Below are positions 1 through 10,803 of a DNA stretch of 64,000 nt, piece by piece (the stretch's first letter is position 1; every line of letters starts with the position of its first letter). The stretch is from Siphlonurus alternatus (lineage: Eukaryota > Arthropoda > Insecta > Ephemeroptera > Siphlonuridae). Location: positions 6,773,142 to 6,837,141 of the forward strand of contig OX463778.1 of assembly GCA_949825025.1 (NCBI GenBank), written 5' to 3'. Below the pieces are notes generated by a model that searched no databases, was not told the DNA's origin, and worked only from the letters and a program-made list of their open reading frames with translations. Position numbers and translations under genes: made by a program.

Positions 1-496
1 GCGCTTGATTTTAAATGCATGATGCTTAATTTCATAAAATATAAGACCAGAGCACTAAGAAAGTTCTGATTATAATATGATATAAGGCGAAATATTAAAT
101 TTAAACACGAAATTTAAAAGATCGCGGAAATAATTGACACATAGTTGGGCTAGACTACTAAAAAAAAAAGTACATATAATATACATATTGCTCTTTAATT
201 CCATTGGTTTTTGTTGTCATTTTCTTTTCATTTCCCTCTTTTTTTCTCCGTCTTTTTCTTTTCTCCCTTTTACCCTTTTTTTTTCTTTCTGACCGGCGGC
301 CCACATTTGCCCCGGCGGCCCACTTTTGCCGCGGCCCACCGACCCATGCTCGGTGGATCGGTAGGCCAGTCCGTGCCTGGTCACTCAGGAATCCCAGGAT
401 CACTTTCTACCTCAGGTGGAAGATAATTTTCACAGGAAATGGGCAGTAAGTTCAGATGGTTCTCGAGAGATGGCGTGTGTGTGCATTCTACTACCC
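1..496. other. AT-rich stretch, no gene seen
   Basis: Pyrimidine-rich tracts around 200-290 and a short GC-rich patch at 293-340 in which GGCGGCCCAC(A/T)TTTGCC occurs twice in tandem. No splice-bounded coding exon is evident. Confidence 0.5.
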
Positions 497-712
497 AAGG
501 TTTCTTTATACAGGTTAAGACACGCACGCATTTCGTGCGTCAATTTCGTTAAATTTTCAGGCCACATTGTACCGCGAAATTTCAAAAATAGCATTGCATG
601 ATGGGCGCATTCAAAGTTTCGCGGCACGATGTGGCCAAAAATACTTGAACGTGATTGGCTTAGCCCTTTATCATTGGTCCAATCGGTGGCTTAACCTGTA
701 TAAAGGAACGTT
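497..712. repeat. palindromic MITE-like element
   Basis: The arms TTTATACAGGTTAAG (about 505-519) and CTTAACCTGTATAAA (about 690-703) are inverted copies. A second inner pair, GGCCACATTGTACCGCG and CGCGGCACGATGTGGCC, lies inside. CTACTACC(C)AAGG flanks both sides, a possible target duplication that overlaps the next element. Confidence 0.6.
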
Positions 713-720
713 GCTACTAC

Positions 721-1038
721 CAAGGACGCTACAGTAAGGATAAGTCACGGAGCTGCTGCCCCCTATACGGGCAGTGGCGAACTAGAAAAAAAGAATTGAA
801 CATCGCCTTTTTGGAGCCAAAACGCCGTCAAACGCCGTCCGAAATGCGCAAAAAGCGTGTTCGAAAACCGAAGGAGTACTCCGTGCAGGTTTACGAACAT
901 GCTTTTTGCGCATTTCGGACGGCGTTTGACGGCGTTTTGGCTCCAAAAAGGCGATGTTCAATTCTTTTTTTCTAGTTCACCACTGCCCGTATAGGGATGA
1001 GCAGCAGCTCCGTGACTTATCCTTACTGTAGCGTCCTT
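721..1038. mobile_element. foldback element with 8-bp target duplication
   Basis: Two arms of about 150 bp, almost exact reverse complements, meet at about 880. Termini are CAAGGACGCTACAG and CTGTAGCGTCCTT. GCTACTAC at 713-720 is repeated at 1039-1046, a clean 8-bp target duplication. It would fold into a long hairpin. No protein is encoded. Confidence 0.85.
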
Positions 1039-1046
1039 GCTACTAC

Positions 1047-1690
1047 ACTACGTGTATTCGGAAGATACAGAAAGGTATTGGCTGCATGTCCTGTCCAAAG
1101 GTTTCTCTGCTTTCCTGGAGAATCCTGGACGAAGGACACGTAGTTGAATACTGGGAAAGTTCCCTAAAGCCGGCCGCAGCCGCACTCCTTACCAAATGCA
1201 AACGCACTATGTACACGACTGGTGTTTGATTCATCAATATATCATATATATATACAAACATACATACATACATACATATATATTATACATATAAATATTG
1301 ATCAATCATTCGCTGCAAAAACACGGATGACGGGGGAGGTAAATATAGATGTGTGGCATGAATTCATGCTGGCATGTACGTACAGTTTGTCTTCGAGTCC
1401 TGGATAGTGAATATAATGCAGAAGGCCATAGAATCGATGAGAAATGTTAATAAAAGACAAAAATAAGAAAGCATGCAATGATTCGGATACCTGGCTGGTC
1501 AGGTATAGTAGAGTTTCTGGAGAGATGGCCAAACTTTTTTTTTTATATATTTATTTTTGTATAGTTTTAAAAAAGGTATCTTGATAAGACGTAAAAGTGA
1601 AAGATTGGTAAAAATAAAAATGTGTTAACATCATTGAGATTACATCAGAAGCACTTAGAAAATATTAGGTCATCTTTTCTCACTGCGGTC
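1047..1690. other. AT-rich stretch with a short (ATAC)n tract
   Basis: Holds an imperfect ATAC microsatellite at about 1253-1280. Its short open frames are low-complexity. I see no gene. Confidence 0.5.
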
Positions 1691-1990
1691 GTTGGTTAGC
1701 AAGGTTGGTAACTGTACGAGGTTCCGATGACCTTAAGCCCACTCTCAAGGTCACGTAATTGTCCTTGTTGACTCAGCTCCGGACTGAAATTGCTCCACGT
1801 GCGCACGAAGGCGGCGAGGCCACGTCCACGCGGTACTCGGCCATGGTCTGCAGAGACCCCAAGTCTGCAGCGCCATCGAGGCCAACTGGCCGTCCACGAG
1901 TGATTGTGAGTACCGATTACCACGGACCGCTGACACTCGACGAACGACACACCACGTCCAGTTGGCGAATATCAATTAACCCCCGTACCT
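1690..1990 (-). other. GC-rich open stretch of unknown nature
   Basis: On the minus strand one frame (1696-1950) runs open for 84 residues, including GLAAFVRTWSNFSPELSQQG; other frames on both strands are also open. The base composition resembles the real exons of this window, but I found no paired splice phases, start or family match. It could be an isolated exon, a gene fragment or a GC-rich repeat. Confidence 0.25.
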
Positions 1991-2090
1991 GTAACGTAGG
2001 GGACAACAAGATGACTTTATATGGGAGTTGTCTCCTTTTTGAACATATTAAAATAGCTAGTCAGTCAAATTCATTCATTTTTCACTATTA

Positions 2091-2745
2091 ATGGACCATT
2101 TTTTATTGCAGAAATGAAAAGAAAGTACCAAGTTATACTATTCTGTTTTTTTGCCAATTTCTTCAGAGGCCAGGAACTAATTTTGAACAAAATTAAAGTT
2201 TTGAGAAAGGCGTCAATGGGTCTCACTTTTTAATTATATTCACATTTAAATATAGGACTCAAAAGGGCGTGGTTTCAAACATGAATTTGAATAACTCTTT
2301 GGCAATACTTCCTGCATGCAAGGTCTTTGAAAAAAATAAAAATGTAAATATAAGTTATAAAATAGTTTGGTGACACGTTTATTGATTTTCCAAATAATAA
2401 AAAATTATTTTTTCAATTTCCCAGCACAAAGAGTAATAAAAAATATGTTATAAATACATTAAGAGCAAGATATATATGAGGGGGTATTTCATGGGTATAA
2501 ATACAGGGTCTTATAAAACCATCTCACTGTAATTAGTCTCTCGTCCACCAACTAGATATGCTTTGAACCAGCTATATTTTAAGTCTAGTATAGTTAGTTT
2601 GCTATATTATTTAAAAAATTTGACGAGGACATCTCGCCGGGGAGTTATGCAACTTGCTCAGCAGCAAATCACAAACAGGTGCATACTTGTTAGGGGCCTA
2701 ATCGTAAAACACTCGTGTTGTTTTTTTTTTTTTTTTTTTTTCTAA
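2091..2745 (+). repeat. LINE-associated repeat, copy 1
   Basis: Bases 2160-2690 align to 8095-8625, sharing ACGAGGACATCTCGCCGGG and TGCTCAGCAGCAAATCACAA. The second copy leads into an ORF1, so this is probably its 5' leader without the coding part. Ends near a T-tract (2720-2741). Its start resembles a family C end (TTATTGCAGAAATGAA). Confidence 0.6.
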
Positions 2746-3124
2746 AACGATCAAACCACACAGAGAATTTATATGCTTGACAGAAACTTTCTATTTAATT
2801 AAGTTTTTTAGGGCTCTTCTTCAAAATATATTAAACTTCATTTCTGCTATATACAACATAGGTGAAGCGCTATAAAATATAGCCTTATCTGTTCTATATT
2901 TTGTCATACATAATGTTTTGCAGGACCTATTGTTACATTATCGATAATCTGTGTTTTCTCATGCAGTATTTTGATATTAAATCTTATATGTTGTGACATC
3001 AGGTCATGAAGTTACTTTGTGTCAAATAAAACTTTCGTATGCGTGCCTAGCATGCGTATGTATGCTAATAGTTCGTAAAATCAATTAGAAATGATACTGA
3101 AATATTGTCCATCCGTCACCTCAC

Positions 3125-3250
3125 AAAATTTCCATTTGCAGTTCTGTTAATCACCATGCCCCGTAAGAATATGACATGGTGATTCACAAGACATGGTGAT
3201 TAATAGCACTGCAAGAGGAAATCTTTCCAAGGCGTCGAGTATACATAATA
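3125..3250. repeat. diverged palindrome related to 9475-9600
   Basis: Inverted arms around CACCATG(CCCCGTAAGAATATGA)CATGGTG and a terminal AGTATACATAA. The same core, CCCGTAAGAATAA, sits in the palindrome at 9475-9600. Confidence 0.5.
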
Positions 3251-3374
3251 TATAATTAAGGGACTGAAATCACAAATTTAATGACAAGTTCGACATCGCA
3301 TCAGTTTTGCGAGAATTACCACACGTTAAACTCTTGACTTCATGTCAGACAAACAGTTGGTTGTTGTGACTGCC

Positions 3375-3690
3375 AACAATGTCATCTCATCACTGATCAA
3401 TGAAACTGCATTATGCAGTTACAGTTATCTCTAATCAACTCGTTTTCTGCATTTGACAGATTGGTTTATCGGTAAACTGCATAAAGATATTGAACTTAAT
3501 AAAAAAATTATGACGTAGGTATTAACAAAATTTATTATATATACAGTATGTAACTTATGTAGAATTAATTTTAATATTACAGTTAGAACAATTGTAAAAT
3601 ATACAACAATAAAAAAATAAAAATATTAAACTAATACAAACAAAACTTTATCTTGTTATTTATTTAATGGCCAAATTGTTTGTTTTAAAT
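3375..3690 (+). repeat. direct repeat, copy 1 (partner 4145-4415)
   Basis: AATGTCATCTCATCA, AGATATTGAACT, AAAAAAATTATG and GGCCAAATTGTTTGTTTTA recur in order in the second copy with many substitutions. AT-rich, non-coding, origin unknown. 2760-3125 before it is AT-rich with nothing recognised. Confidence 0.5.
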
Positions 3691-3759
3691 TGTAGGTTAA
3701 GTTTGCACTATTAGAGATTTGATTGATTGATGTTGAGTTAGTTACAGGTCCCGATGTAA

Positions 3760-3975
3760 TGTGTGTCTCAGACACGAGTTAACAATAAAACTATCCTGTG
3801 CCTGCCGAGACGCCTTCTCGGGATGTAAGGTGAAGGTAATGGGATAAAGTCTTTCTTGCGGAAGGGCGATTGTGAAGGTGACAAATGGCTTTCGCCGTAA
3901 TGGCTACTCTCCAGTCCATCACCGAGAGGGCGAGTGAAAATGAGAGGATTATGGGATTGTACCACTGCCTGGAGA
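3760..3975. other. GC-richer island of unknown nature
   Basis: A segment of balanced composition (GCCTGCCGAGACGCCTTCTC and onwards) open for 65 residues on the minus strand. I see no start, splice sites or motif. Possibly an old repeat fragment. Confidence 0.25.
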
Positions 3976-4144
3976 CATGTTTTTTAGATGGAATTAAAGG
4001 AAATGATAGATTTAAAAGGTAGGTATTAATTTGAAGAATGAAATGTAAGGATTAAAGGAAGACAGGAAAGATTTCAGGAGCGGCACAGAAAAAATGATGT
4101 AACAGGTTCCAGCACGCCTTGAGGAATCTGCACTAGAGATTTCA

Positions 4145-4415
4145 ATGTTATCTCATCAGCTGATCACGCAATGAAACTACATGCATAACGTTATCTGTCC
4201 GCTTTCAACATTTATTAGATTATTAAAAAACTGGAGATATTGAACTGAAATTAGCAAAAAAATTATCATTCAAATATTAACAATATATTTATAAACTCTA
4301 GAATTAATTTACAGATAATTTTATACATCAAAGTATGACAAAAATATCTAAAATTAATAAAATCAAAAACATTCTTTTTTACGTTATGTTATTCTGTGGC
4401 TAAATTATTTGTTGT
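4145..4415 (+). repeat. direct repeat, copy 2 (partner 3375-3690)
   Basis: Same order of shared words as copy 1. The pair is separated by the 3760-3975 island, which suggests an old segmental duplication or two insertions of one element. Confidence 0.5.
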
Positions 4416-4489
4416 AAGAAAATATACCAAAACGTGTGATTTTGCTTACGAGCTCAAGTGGTTTTCAAGTAAAGGTTATTTATACATAA

Positions 4490-4885
4490 TGAACAACCTT
4501 CATGATTTTTTTTCTTTAGTACAGAAATGAATAGAGGGTGCCTCTCAGTTTTTAATTTTTTTTTTTTTAGACCAAGATGTACAGTCCTCTTCTCTGAAAA
4601 GTTCCCTAGATCTAGTGAGCAAAGTTGGAATTTTATATTTAAAGCTCTGAAGTTAGCTCCAATGGCACAGCAAACCAACCAGCTCAAAACGGACGGGGAG
4701 GTGCACCAATATCACTGACCAAAAAAGAAAAACAGCTCAAGGTAGGCGAGGAGATGCATACGGTGCAAGCATGGTTGGCTTGTTGTGCCATATTGGAGCT
4801 AACTTCAAAGCTTTGAACACGAAGTTCCAACTTTGCTGGCTAAATCTAGGGAATATTTCAGAGGTGAGGACTGTATAATTAAAAA
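4490..4885. repeat. imperfect inverted repeat (family C-like end)
   Basis: Arms of about 110 bp at about 4575-4690 and 4745-4880: GTTAGCTCCAATGGCACA against TGTGCCATATTGGAGCTAAC, and TCTAGTGAGCAAAGTTGG against CCAACTTTGCTGGCTAAA. The left flank ACAGAAATGAATAGAGGGTG is a family C terminus. Confidence 0.6.
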
Positions 4886-5620
4886 ATGTTAAAAGTGCCA
4901 TCACGCCCCGTCGATTGGAAAATGCAATTTGTCATGTAATTCGGTCTTGGTTAATATGAGAGCCTGATCGACGATCAAACGGGAATTATATATAGCCATT
5001 ATATATAATCGAGCACCAATTATTGCACCATATTTTGGAATTAGTGCTACAAGTTGGAGGGGCCCATATCATACACATGTGATATCTTAATGTTTAATTT
5101 ATCATATATTTTACGTTTTGCATTGCATGGTTACTTTAATATTTTGTTTCCTATTATATTTTATAAACATTGCATAACTAAATAATGTTTAATTTAAAAT
5201 GTAAAAAAAAAACTCACCCAGTGAGTTGTGAAATAATGTTATTTAACTATGTTATATGGATTTGATGCATAATTTTTTTATTAATTAAGTTATTAACTAT
5301 CATAGAAAGAATTTTTTATTATAATAATATTTGTGATCTATAAATAATAAAATAAATATATGTGACTAATATGACAATCTCCCACTAATATAGCTCTAAT
5401 CAAAGTGCTACCTGCAACAGAGATAATAAATTATCGTGAAGTTATTTAAGTGCGTGATTTGTAGTACAAAGTCCAATGTTGCGAGGTTGCGACGGACCTC
5501 GCTTTGATTGAATAAAGCAAGAAAGTTACACTTGTACAGAATGGATGAGAAAATTAATTTATTTGATCTACTGCTAAAACCTTACAATTAGCAAGTTGGA
5601 ATTTGTAGTTATTATTTAAG
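4886..5620. other. AT-rich stretch, nothing recognised
   Basis: No open frame of note on either strand, no terminal repeats found. Confidence 0.5.
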
Positions 5621-6040
5621 TTAAGGGCATTGGGTGTAGCACCGGTAGTTGGCAACACTGACGTATCTTCACCATGTTAATTTTTTATCATTGCTCCTCG
5701 GAGTAATTTTTATGCTAGAGCTAAGCTGATGGCTGTAGTATCAAGATAATTAGTAGCCCAAGTGCACAATTTGGCTAAATAAAGCCTGATTTAAAGAAAA
5801 GTATTTTTTAGTAATTTTTTAAATTTACATGCATTTTTCTAAAATATAAAAAAAAAATACTTTTCTTTAAATCAGGCTTTATTTAGCCAAATTGTGCACT
5901 TGGGCTACTAATTATCTTGATACTACAGCAATCAGCTTAGCTCTAGCATAAAAATTACTCCGAGGAGCAATGATCAAAAATTAACATGGTGAAGATACGT
6001 CAGTGTTGCCAACTACCGGTGCTACACCCAATGCCCTTAA
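5621..6040. mobile_element. long foldback element flanked by TTAA
   Basis: Arms of about 185 bp are near-perfect reverse complements around an AT-rich centre at about 5830. Termini GGGCATTGGGTGTAGCACC and GGTGCTACACCCAATGCCC are each bordered by TTAA, the target of piggyBac-type elements. Non-coding. The superfamily assignment rests only on TTAA. Confidence 0.75.
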
Positions 6041-6529
6041 ACTAAGCATTTAAAGTTTCAAAAAATGTCCATTCAGCATCAACGATCATGTTTACATTTT
6101 ACTGAAACACAAATCAAGAATTAATAGCCCTTCTTGAAAATAGTGGAAAATTCGATTTTAACTATACTTGAGCCATCATTGTGATCGAATTAGTGCGAGA
6201 TTCGTGAAGGCCAGCAGTTTTTATCTTTTGCATTCAGATAACGACATTTTATTATAACTGAATACTTTTTTTAATTTCGCCATTGACAAGCACTAGTCAC
6301 TCATTTTATTAGCTGAAAGATACAAGCTGAAAGATGCTGTGACATCATAGTCATGTTAAGTCTTTCACAACACCTCGGTTTTAAATATATATGCATGAAT
6401 ATGACATCACATTGTTTTGCAACAAATTTTTAAGGGTTCAGAATGTGAGTCAAAGTCCTGAATCCAAATTAATTCACAACAAAACCTTCCTGATGGTCCA
6501 TTGTATGCTGTCACAGATTTCATTTCATT
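6041..6529. other. AT-rich stretch with family J fragments
   Basis: TGACATCATAGTCATG and ATGAATATGACATCACA form a loose inverted pair like the one at 34.59-34.85 kb. No gene. Confidence 0.4.
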
Positions 6530-7150
6530 TTCATTTCTTTATTTAATCACTAGTTGTACAAGTACAATATGGATTACGTTAATATAAAAATAACAATAAA
6601 TATATTATAATATGAAACTAAAACAACAACAGCAAAAGAAACAATAGCAACATGCAGTAATATTGAAAAAGGAAGACATGGAAAAGTATTAAAAAATAGA
6701 TCTTCACAATACATCTTTCGTCAACTTATTAGTAAAAAATAAAAAAAAATTACATAATAGATTTTTTTGTTTGTGAGAAATTATGAGAATATTTTTTAAA
6801 TTGTATTTAAATATAATTGTATCATCCATTTTTTTCAGACATGCTAGCAAAAAATATTAAATTTTAGCTGTCTGAAAAACAGAACTTTTTTCTAAAAGAC
6901 ATGAATTATGCGACTGTAAAACTATAATTGATACATTTTATCTCTATTATTTCTAGTATTGAATGAGTGCAACTCACTATATGCACATATAATTCTGGAT
7001 ATTGTTTTTGAACATTGCGCTATTTAAAGTATATAAACTTGGCAATGTTAACATTTTAAGCTCTTTAAAATATCCAACACACGAGTCATGTTTCTTAAAA
7101 CGCAAAATTGTTCCAAGTAATGGAACATTTCTGTAATGTTCTGTAAAACA
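6530..7150 (-). pseudogene. degraded LINE, reverse-transcriptase C-terminus and 3' tail
   Basis: Read on the minus strand, 7100 towards 6750 gives, across stops and frameshifts, CVGYFKELKMLTLPSLYTLN, SVFQTAKI and DTIIFKYNLKNIL. This is the conserved C-terminal tail of arthropod non-LTR retrotransposon RT proteins. The 3' end toward 6530 is A-rich with TTATTTAATCACT, a typical LINE tail in reverse. 5'-truncated and dead. Confidence 0.72.
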
Positions 7151-8094
7151 AGGAGCCTGATTAGATGATTAGGGTAACTAACCCATAAAATAATTAATAA
7201 ATAAAAGTATAAATTTTAATAAAAAATATAATATATAATATTACCATTAATTAAATAACAGCTAGAGTCCTTGAAAATTTTGCAGCGCAAGATAAGATTA
7301 TGGGAGTATATCAGGGAGATAATAATCTCGTAACTGAATATTTCATTTCAACGACAATAAATCTGCTCCAAAACGTATTTACCTTGTTTTGCCAATATAG
7401 TGCTGGTGAAAAAAATGCAATCTTTTATATAATTATAATAATTTTCTTTGTTTCTTCACCAATTTGTATTATTTTTTTGCTTATTTGTTGCCTGAAATAG
7501 AAGTGCTTCCTTTATTTTTCTTGAACTAAAAGGTAAAAAATAAATAAAAATTATAATTTTCATAATGATTAGTTCATTCAGAAGCAATAGCACACACTAA
7601 ATTACTGATATATTTATTCCCCGGTGAGTATATAGAAGGGTCACGGCCGTGAAGAGTCTTCTTAAGGCTTAATAAACCTGAGATATTTGGATGAAAGAAG
7701 TCATATCGACAGATGTTCTTGAAATTAATTTAGTATATATACTTACAACAATTGTCCAAATACTGCTGATTTTTTTCAGATTTTTTTAACCATTGGTTTA
7801 ATGATAATTAATTAATTCAAATTCGTATCCTTTCAATGTTCAATTTTTTAATCAACATTACACAAAAATGGCTCGCGATATTTTTTAAATTTTCTTATAG
7901 ATTAAAAGCTAATTTTTTGGACTATTTTATGAATGTTTTCATATATTTTGAACCGCTGCGTCACTCGTTCTTGAAACTAGATGAGCAATGTGGCAACGCT
8001 CTCAGGGACTGTATAGTCACCTTTCACTCCTGCCGATTAGCATTATACTAGGGCGCTACAGTGTTGCCAAGTGTTTTTATGGTGTGACCTTATT
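7151..8094. other. AT-rich stretch, nothing recognised
   Basis: Low-complexity open frames only, such as 7300-7500 (Ile/Phe-rich) and 7836-8051. No start context, splice phase or motif supports a gene. Confidence 0.45.
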
Positions 8095-9435
8095 ATAGGT
8101 CAGGAACTTTTTTTTAACAAAATTAAAGTTTTAAGAGAGGCGGCAGTGAGTGTCACTTCTTAATTATATTGATATTCAAATATAGGACTCAAAAAAGCGT
8201 GGGTTCATACCAGAACTTTAAATAACTCTTTGGCAATGTTTCCTGCATGCATGGTCTTTAAAAATATAGTAATGTAAATATAAGTTATATAATAATTTCG
8301 TGACACGTCCATTGGTTTATTCAATTTAAAAAAATATATATATATTTTTTAACGTTGCAGCTAGCGCAAAAAGTCATAAACATAAAAACTTCATTATATA
8401 TTAAGAGCAGATATGAGGGCACATATTGCATGGTCATACATACAGGGTCGTAAAACAATTCCTGCAATTGGTCACACATCCACAAACAAGATATACTTTG
8501 AAGCAGCTGAATTTTAAGTCTAGTAAGGTTAGTTTGCTATTATTATTTAAGAAATTTGACGAGGACATCTCGCCGGGTAGTTGTGCAACTTGCTCAGCAG
8601 CAAATCACAAACAGTTGCATACATGACCGATATGAAGTTAGCCACGTGGAGGTGACTTTAACAAGTGTTATTTCTTAACGGTATCCAGCGTCAAATTGCA
8701 AAAACCTGAACCTCCGGAACAATGGATGATTTCCGGGCTATATGGTCGCGGCTTTGCGGGAAGCAAATGCAGAACAAACGAGGGTGCTGCAAGGTGAGAT
8801 GCGTGGAATACATGAGCATGTGACTCAAGTAGAAACTGCTTGCATGGAGCATTATACGGAAGTTAAATCAAACGTTCAAATGCTGACAGAGGAAAATCAA
8901 CGTCTTAATGACAAGATTAATATGCAAGAGCAGATTGCACGCAAAAATAATATTGTTATTTTTGACATTAATGAGTCTAAGGAGGAGAGCAACATCTCTT
9001 GTATGCAGCTTGTACACAGAGTACTGAGCACCATTGAGGTTTATTGCGGGGACGATAGCATCATTGAATCTTTCAGGCTTGGTCGCATCAAAGGAAAACG
9101 CCCAATTCTTTGCAAATTCACAACTTTTGAAAAGAAAAAAGAGGTTTTATTAAAAAACAAGAATTTGGGAGATAATGGCTACTTTATAAAACATGACCTG
9201 AGCAAGCAGGACCGTGAGCACCGTAAGGAGCTAAACTCTTTCCTAGTTGATGCCAGAAAGAAAGGTCAACATGCAGTAATCAGGGGCAACAAACTGATAA
9301 TAAATGGAACTGCATGGACCAAGGAGATGTTGAGCGGTGATAGTGACTACAGTCAAAATTAAGAAAATTTTGTCCAATCAATATTTCAAGAAACAATAAA
9401 AAATTATAAATAAAAAAAAATATATAAATATATCA
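8095..9435 (+). mobile_element. ORF1-only LINE-type retroelement
   Basis: A leader shared with 2160-2690 is followed by one ORF1 and then directly by an A-rich tail (9390-9435, AATAAAAAATTATAAATAAA). No endonuclease or reverse transcriptase ORF is present, so it would depend on an autonomous LINE. Confidence 0.65.
8742..9362 (+). CDS. LINE ORF1-like nucleic-acid-binding protein
   Basis: 206 residues. An N-terminal coiled-coil-like part (HVTQVETACMEHYTEVKSNV, heptad pattern, about 20-65) is followed by ARKNNIVIFDI, SFRLGRIKGKRPILCKF, IKHDLSKQDREHRKEL and NKLIINGTAWT. These are the RRM-like and C-terminal signatures of ORF1 proteins of arthropod non-LTR elements, which bind the element RNA. 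An upstream ATG at 8722 reads MDDFRA and is then out of frame by a 2-bp TA duplication (CTATATGG), so the original start was probably there. Otherwise intact, suggesting a fairly young copy. Confidence 0.75.
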   Translation: MVAALREANAEQTRVLQGEMRGIHEHVTQVETACMEHYTEVKSNVQMLTEENQRLNDKINMQEQIARKNNIVIFDINESKEESNISCMQLVHRVLSTIEVYCGDDSIIESFRLGRIKGKRPILCKFTTFEKKKEVLLKNKNLGDNGYFIKHDLSKQDREHRKELNSFLVDARKKGQHAVIRGNKLIINGTAWTKEMLSGDSDYSQN

Positions 9436-9474
9436 TTATTAGAGGAAGTACACACAAATAATTCAGTGTATGTA

Positions 9475-9600
9475 CACTCCTTGCATGCCTCTGAAAATTT
9501 CCCTTCTGCAGCCTTGTTTCACAATGTCCCGTAAGAATAACACAGGACATGGAGAAACAAGGCTGCTGCAGAAGGGAAATTTTCAGAGGCGAGCAGTATA
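9475..9600. repeat. short perfect-arm palindrome
   Basis: Arms GCCTCTGAAAATTTCCCTTC and GAAGGGAAATTTTCAGAGGC flank GCAGCCTTGTTTC(ACAATGTCC)... and its complement, with loop CCCGTAAGAATAACAC. A diverged relative lies at 3125-3250. Confidence 0.75.
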
Positions 9601-9849
9601 CATAAGAGTAAATTTTTTAAGTCTCAGTTTAGGTCATAATTTTCACGACGTGGTTTTAACACTTTTTGAATGCTCCTCTTAATGCTAATATTTAAAATGT
9701 TCTTTATTTTTAGGCGTGCATGACATCACAAATATGTGAAAATTAAAGTGAGGATTTACTTAAAATGTTAAAATAATGAAATACGTTTTTATTTTTTTAC
9801 TTTTCTGGAACCTCAAGATATTGTATTATAATTACAATATTTTTATTAT

Positions 9850-9990
9850 GTATTTATTAATTTGTGTTCTTAAGTCATCTCTTGTTTTGTTGTTGTTTGT
9901 TTTTTGTTTTTTTTTCATGTCTTTCCCCCCATTCTTTTGTATTACTTAACCCAATAAACAAATATTATTATTATTTTATATTATTATTAT
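9850..9990 (+). repeat. LINE-type 3' tail ending in (ATT)n
   Basis: T/G-rich 3' UTR-like sequence ends AACCCAATAAACAAATATT and a short ATT microsatellite (9962-9993), as in 5'-truncated LINE insertions. No ORF remains. 9990-10280 after it is AT-rich without features. Confidence 0.45.
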
Positions 9991-10280
9991 TATTGTGTAA
10001 TACTTTTAACTGTACAGTATATATAATAGGAGATTATGAAAATTAATATTATTAAATTTGAAATTTGAATAGACTTTAGTGTATTTTATCTTTAAATCAT
10101 TCATGCAACCATTCTCAAAGTCTTATATATATTATATTGATATTAATTTATATATCACGTAAATTCTATTTTATATATTACACTATATAATTCTTAACTT
10201 TCATCGTCTTTGTTTTTATTTTAAAAAACTCCAAAAGGAAAATAGTAATATTTTTTACGTGCAAAATGTAGGTAAGTAAC

Positions 10281-10453
10281 AATGGGGGGCATTCACAAAG
10301 AACTTTAACCCCAACTTATTTAGCCTCAATTTTTATCCCTGGTACTAAACATGGTGCTAAACCAGGGGCACCTAGATTAGCACCATGTTTAGTACCAGGG
10401 ATAAAAATCGAGACTTAAGTTGGGGTTAAAGTGCTTTGTGAATGCCCCCCATT
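10281..10453. repeat. family P foldback MITE, copy 1
   Basis: Termini AATGGGGGGCATTCACAAAG and CTTTGTGAATGCCCCCCATT; inner pair CCCTGGTACTAAACATGGTG and CACCATGTTTAGTACCAGGG. Same family at 24975-25147 and 60924-61104. Confidence 0.85.
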
Positions 10454-10803
10454 GTGTTAGTGATGGAGCATGCGCACATGTGCTGCAGTGCAGTTGTAGC
10501 AGGGCCGGATTGGCCGATTGGTCATAAAATCACCTGCAAGTGCAAAAAACAAAAACCAAGTGGGTCATTCATATTATGCAGCCAACCCTTCCCGATTTGC
10601 GGGAGGGGGAAGAATTCGGGCCTGAATAGCTGCTGAACTAGCTGGAATCGGAAACGATTGCAAATTAATTGTGAATTATTGAAGCCCTGACATGACATGC
10701 ATTGATAAATTGATAAACACATTATAAATACACATTAGATCGACTCACACGTACGTTACCCATATCATCAGAATCACGTGAAGAGTAGTTGTCACGATAT
10801 TCT
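10454..10803. other. no gene recognised
   Basis: Mixed-composition DNA with short overlapping frames on both strands (10442-10722) that lack starts or splice support. Confidence 0.4.
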
